From NCBI GenBank assembly GCA_036734025.1, contig DAIMZI010000015.1:1-54433 (forward strand): a stretch of DNA of 54,433 bases, read 5' to 3'. Under the pieces are notes generated by a model that worked only from the letters and a program-made list of their open reading frames with translations, did not search any database and was not told the DNA's origin. This DNA is from DAIMZI01 sp036734025 (GTDB lineage: Bacteria > Pseudomonadota > Alphaproteobacteria > Rhizobiales > Rhodomicrobiaceae). The number at the start of each line of letters is the position of its first letter. Within the stretch, counting starts at the first letter, position 1. Positions 53,644 through 54,433 of the stretch are shown here, in pieces. The translations under genes and the position numbers were made by a program.

Positions 53644-54433
53644 ACCGCATCAGGCAGCCAAACCCGCCACGGCAAGCGATGATGCCTTCTTCAGCGGATG
53701 TCTGCGCCTCTTTCAGCCACTGAACGGCGCGCGCGCCGGGCTCGATGCGGTCGTGCTGGCGGCCTGCGTGGAGGCGGATCCGGCTGCGCCGATCCGTGTG
53801 CTGGAGGCGGGAGCCGGCGCAGGCGTCGTGTCCGCGTGCCTGGCCCACAGGCTGGAGCTGGCGCAGGTCGATGCGGTCGAGATCGAGCCCGATCTGTGCG
53901 AGCTTGCCCGCAAGAACATGGCGCGCAACCGGCTTGAGCACCGCGTCAGGATCATCAACGGGGATATCACCGCGCCACTTTCGCAACTCAAGGCGTCCGG
54001 TATCGTGCCCGAAGGCTACGACTGGGTGATCGCCAATCCGCCATTCTTCAGCGCATCATCGGCACGCGCGCCAAAGAACCCGCTCAAACAGCGCGCGCAT
54101 GTGATCGGCCCCGGAGCGCTCGATACCTGGCTCAGATTCATGACGGCATGCGCCGCGCCCAGGGGCCAGATCGCGCTCATTCACAGGCCGGACGCCCTGC
54201 CCGAATTGATGAACGGCATGGCCGGCCGGTTTGGCGAGATTGCCGTGCTGGCGCTGCATCCGCATGCGGGCGACAGCGCTCACCGGATCATCGTGCGCGC
54301 AAGGAAGGCCAGCCGGGCGCCGCTGAAGCTGCTGCCCGGCATGGTGGTTCATGAGGCATCGGGTGAGTTCACCGCACCTTTTAACGCCATGTTGCGCTGC
54401 GGTGCACCCCTGCCATGGCCCGGGAGCCCGCCT
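53621..54433 (+). CDS. TrmN6-like SAM-dependent methyltransferase (3' end beyond window)
   Basis: Likely tRNA or protein N-methyltransferase of the YfiC/TrmN6 type. 271 codons are seen with no stop before the window ends. SAM motif I is VLEAGAGAGVVSACLAHRL (60-78), the acidic loop is DAVEIEPDLCELARKNM, and the catalytic NPPF stands at 139-142 (DWVIANPPFFSAS), which marks N6-adenine or amide-nitrogen methylation. An LFQPLNGARAGLDAVVLAA block near the N-terminus is typical of TrmN6-like proteins. It overlaps DUF2007 by 23 bases. Confidence 0.92.
   Translation, partial: MSSVPVSEPHQAAKPATASDDAFFSGCLRLFQPLNGARAGLDAVVLAACVEADPAAPIRVLEAGAGAGVVSACLAHRLELAQVDAVEIEPDLCELARKNMARNRLEHRVRIINGDITAPLSQLKASGIVPEGYDWVIANPPFFSASSARAPKNPLKQRAHVIGPGALDTWLRFMTACAAPRGQIALIHRPDALPELMNGMAGRFGEIAVLALHPHAGDSAHRIIVRARKASRAPLKLLPGMVVHEASGEFTAPFNAMLRCGAPLPWPGSPP

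Noticed and set aside
53265..53675. N-terminal extension of the polyprenyl synthase frame to 53675
   Set aside because: It runs antisense through DUF2007; a strong ribosome site marks GTG 53264 as the start.

Overview
The window is about 54 kb of GC-rich, densely coding chromosomal DNA from an alphaproteobacterium, probably of the Hyphomicrobiales/Parvibaculales type. This is inferred from gene content and order. Telling blocks are DUF1285–CoA pyrophosphatase–DUF6111–cca divergent from moxR–DUF58–DUF4159, the radC–map–sfsA run, a cobalamin-dependent class II ribonucleotide reductase, an Irr-type iron box, and polyprenyl synthase divergent from DUF2007 and a TrmN6-like methyltransferase. I see no phage, insertion sequence, CRISPR array, tRNA or rRNA gene. 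One 10-base run of N (34121-34130) marks an assembly gap inside a gene.

Layout. 1-6 kb: gyrA (cut by the window edge), a small secreted protein, and the minus-strand operon DUF1285–nudix–DUF6111–cca with two 4-base ATGA overlaps. 6-13 kb: plus-strand operon of a MoxR ATPase, a DUF58 protein and two large membrane-anchored proteins, a widespread but poorly understood set. 13-16 kb: a GNAT acetyltransferase, a glutathionyl-hydroquinone reductase, a Nudix hydrolase and an ArsR regulator. 16-23 kb: fatty-acid beta-oxidation (fadE-, fadJ- and fadI-like) with a MerR regulator at its end and a perfect 16-bp palindrome in front of it. 23-25 kb: an isolated acyl carrier protein plus ketoacyl synthase pair. 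25-29 kb: radC, map, sfsA, a CinA-type protein and an unknown acidic-tailed protein. 29-34 kb: nrdJ behind a long leader that can fold into several hairpins, then a metallophosphoesterase. 34-38 kb: two tandem TRAP-type binding proteins with no membrane subunits, and a gamma-glutamylcyclotransferase-like gene. 38-43 kb: ppdK, a 31-residue Lys/Ala/Pro peptide facing a LysR gene across a LysR-type box, and a 27-residue membrane peptide with its own terminator. 43-48 kb: a BtuB-like TonB receptor under a cobalamin riboswitch, a secreted unknown and an RND/MMPL exporter. 48-51 kb: a ferric-iron ABC permease and binding protein behind an Irr-like box. 51-54 kb: a membrane hydrolase, polyprenyl diphosphate synthase, DUF2007 and a methyltransferase cut by the window end.

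How the parts connect. Vitamin B12 links two loci: nrdJ needs adenosylcobalamin, and the TonB receptor is controlled by a cobalamin riboswitch. Iron supply (Irr box, ABC importer) lies close to it. Lipid metabolism recurs (beta-oxidation, ACP/KAS, RND exporter, polyprenyl synthase). Start codons were re-chosen from ribosome-binding sites and family length; several are GTG or TTG. All functional calls are by motif recognition, without database searches.
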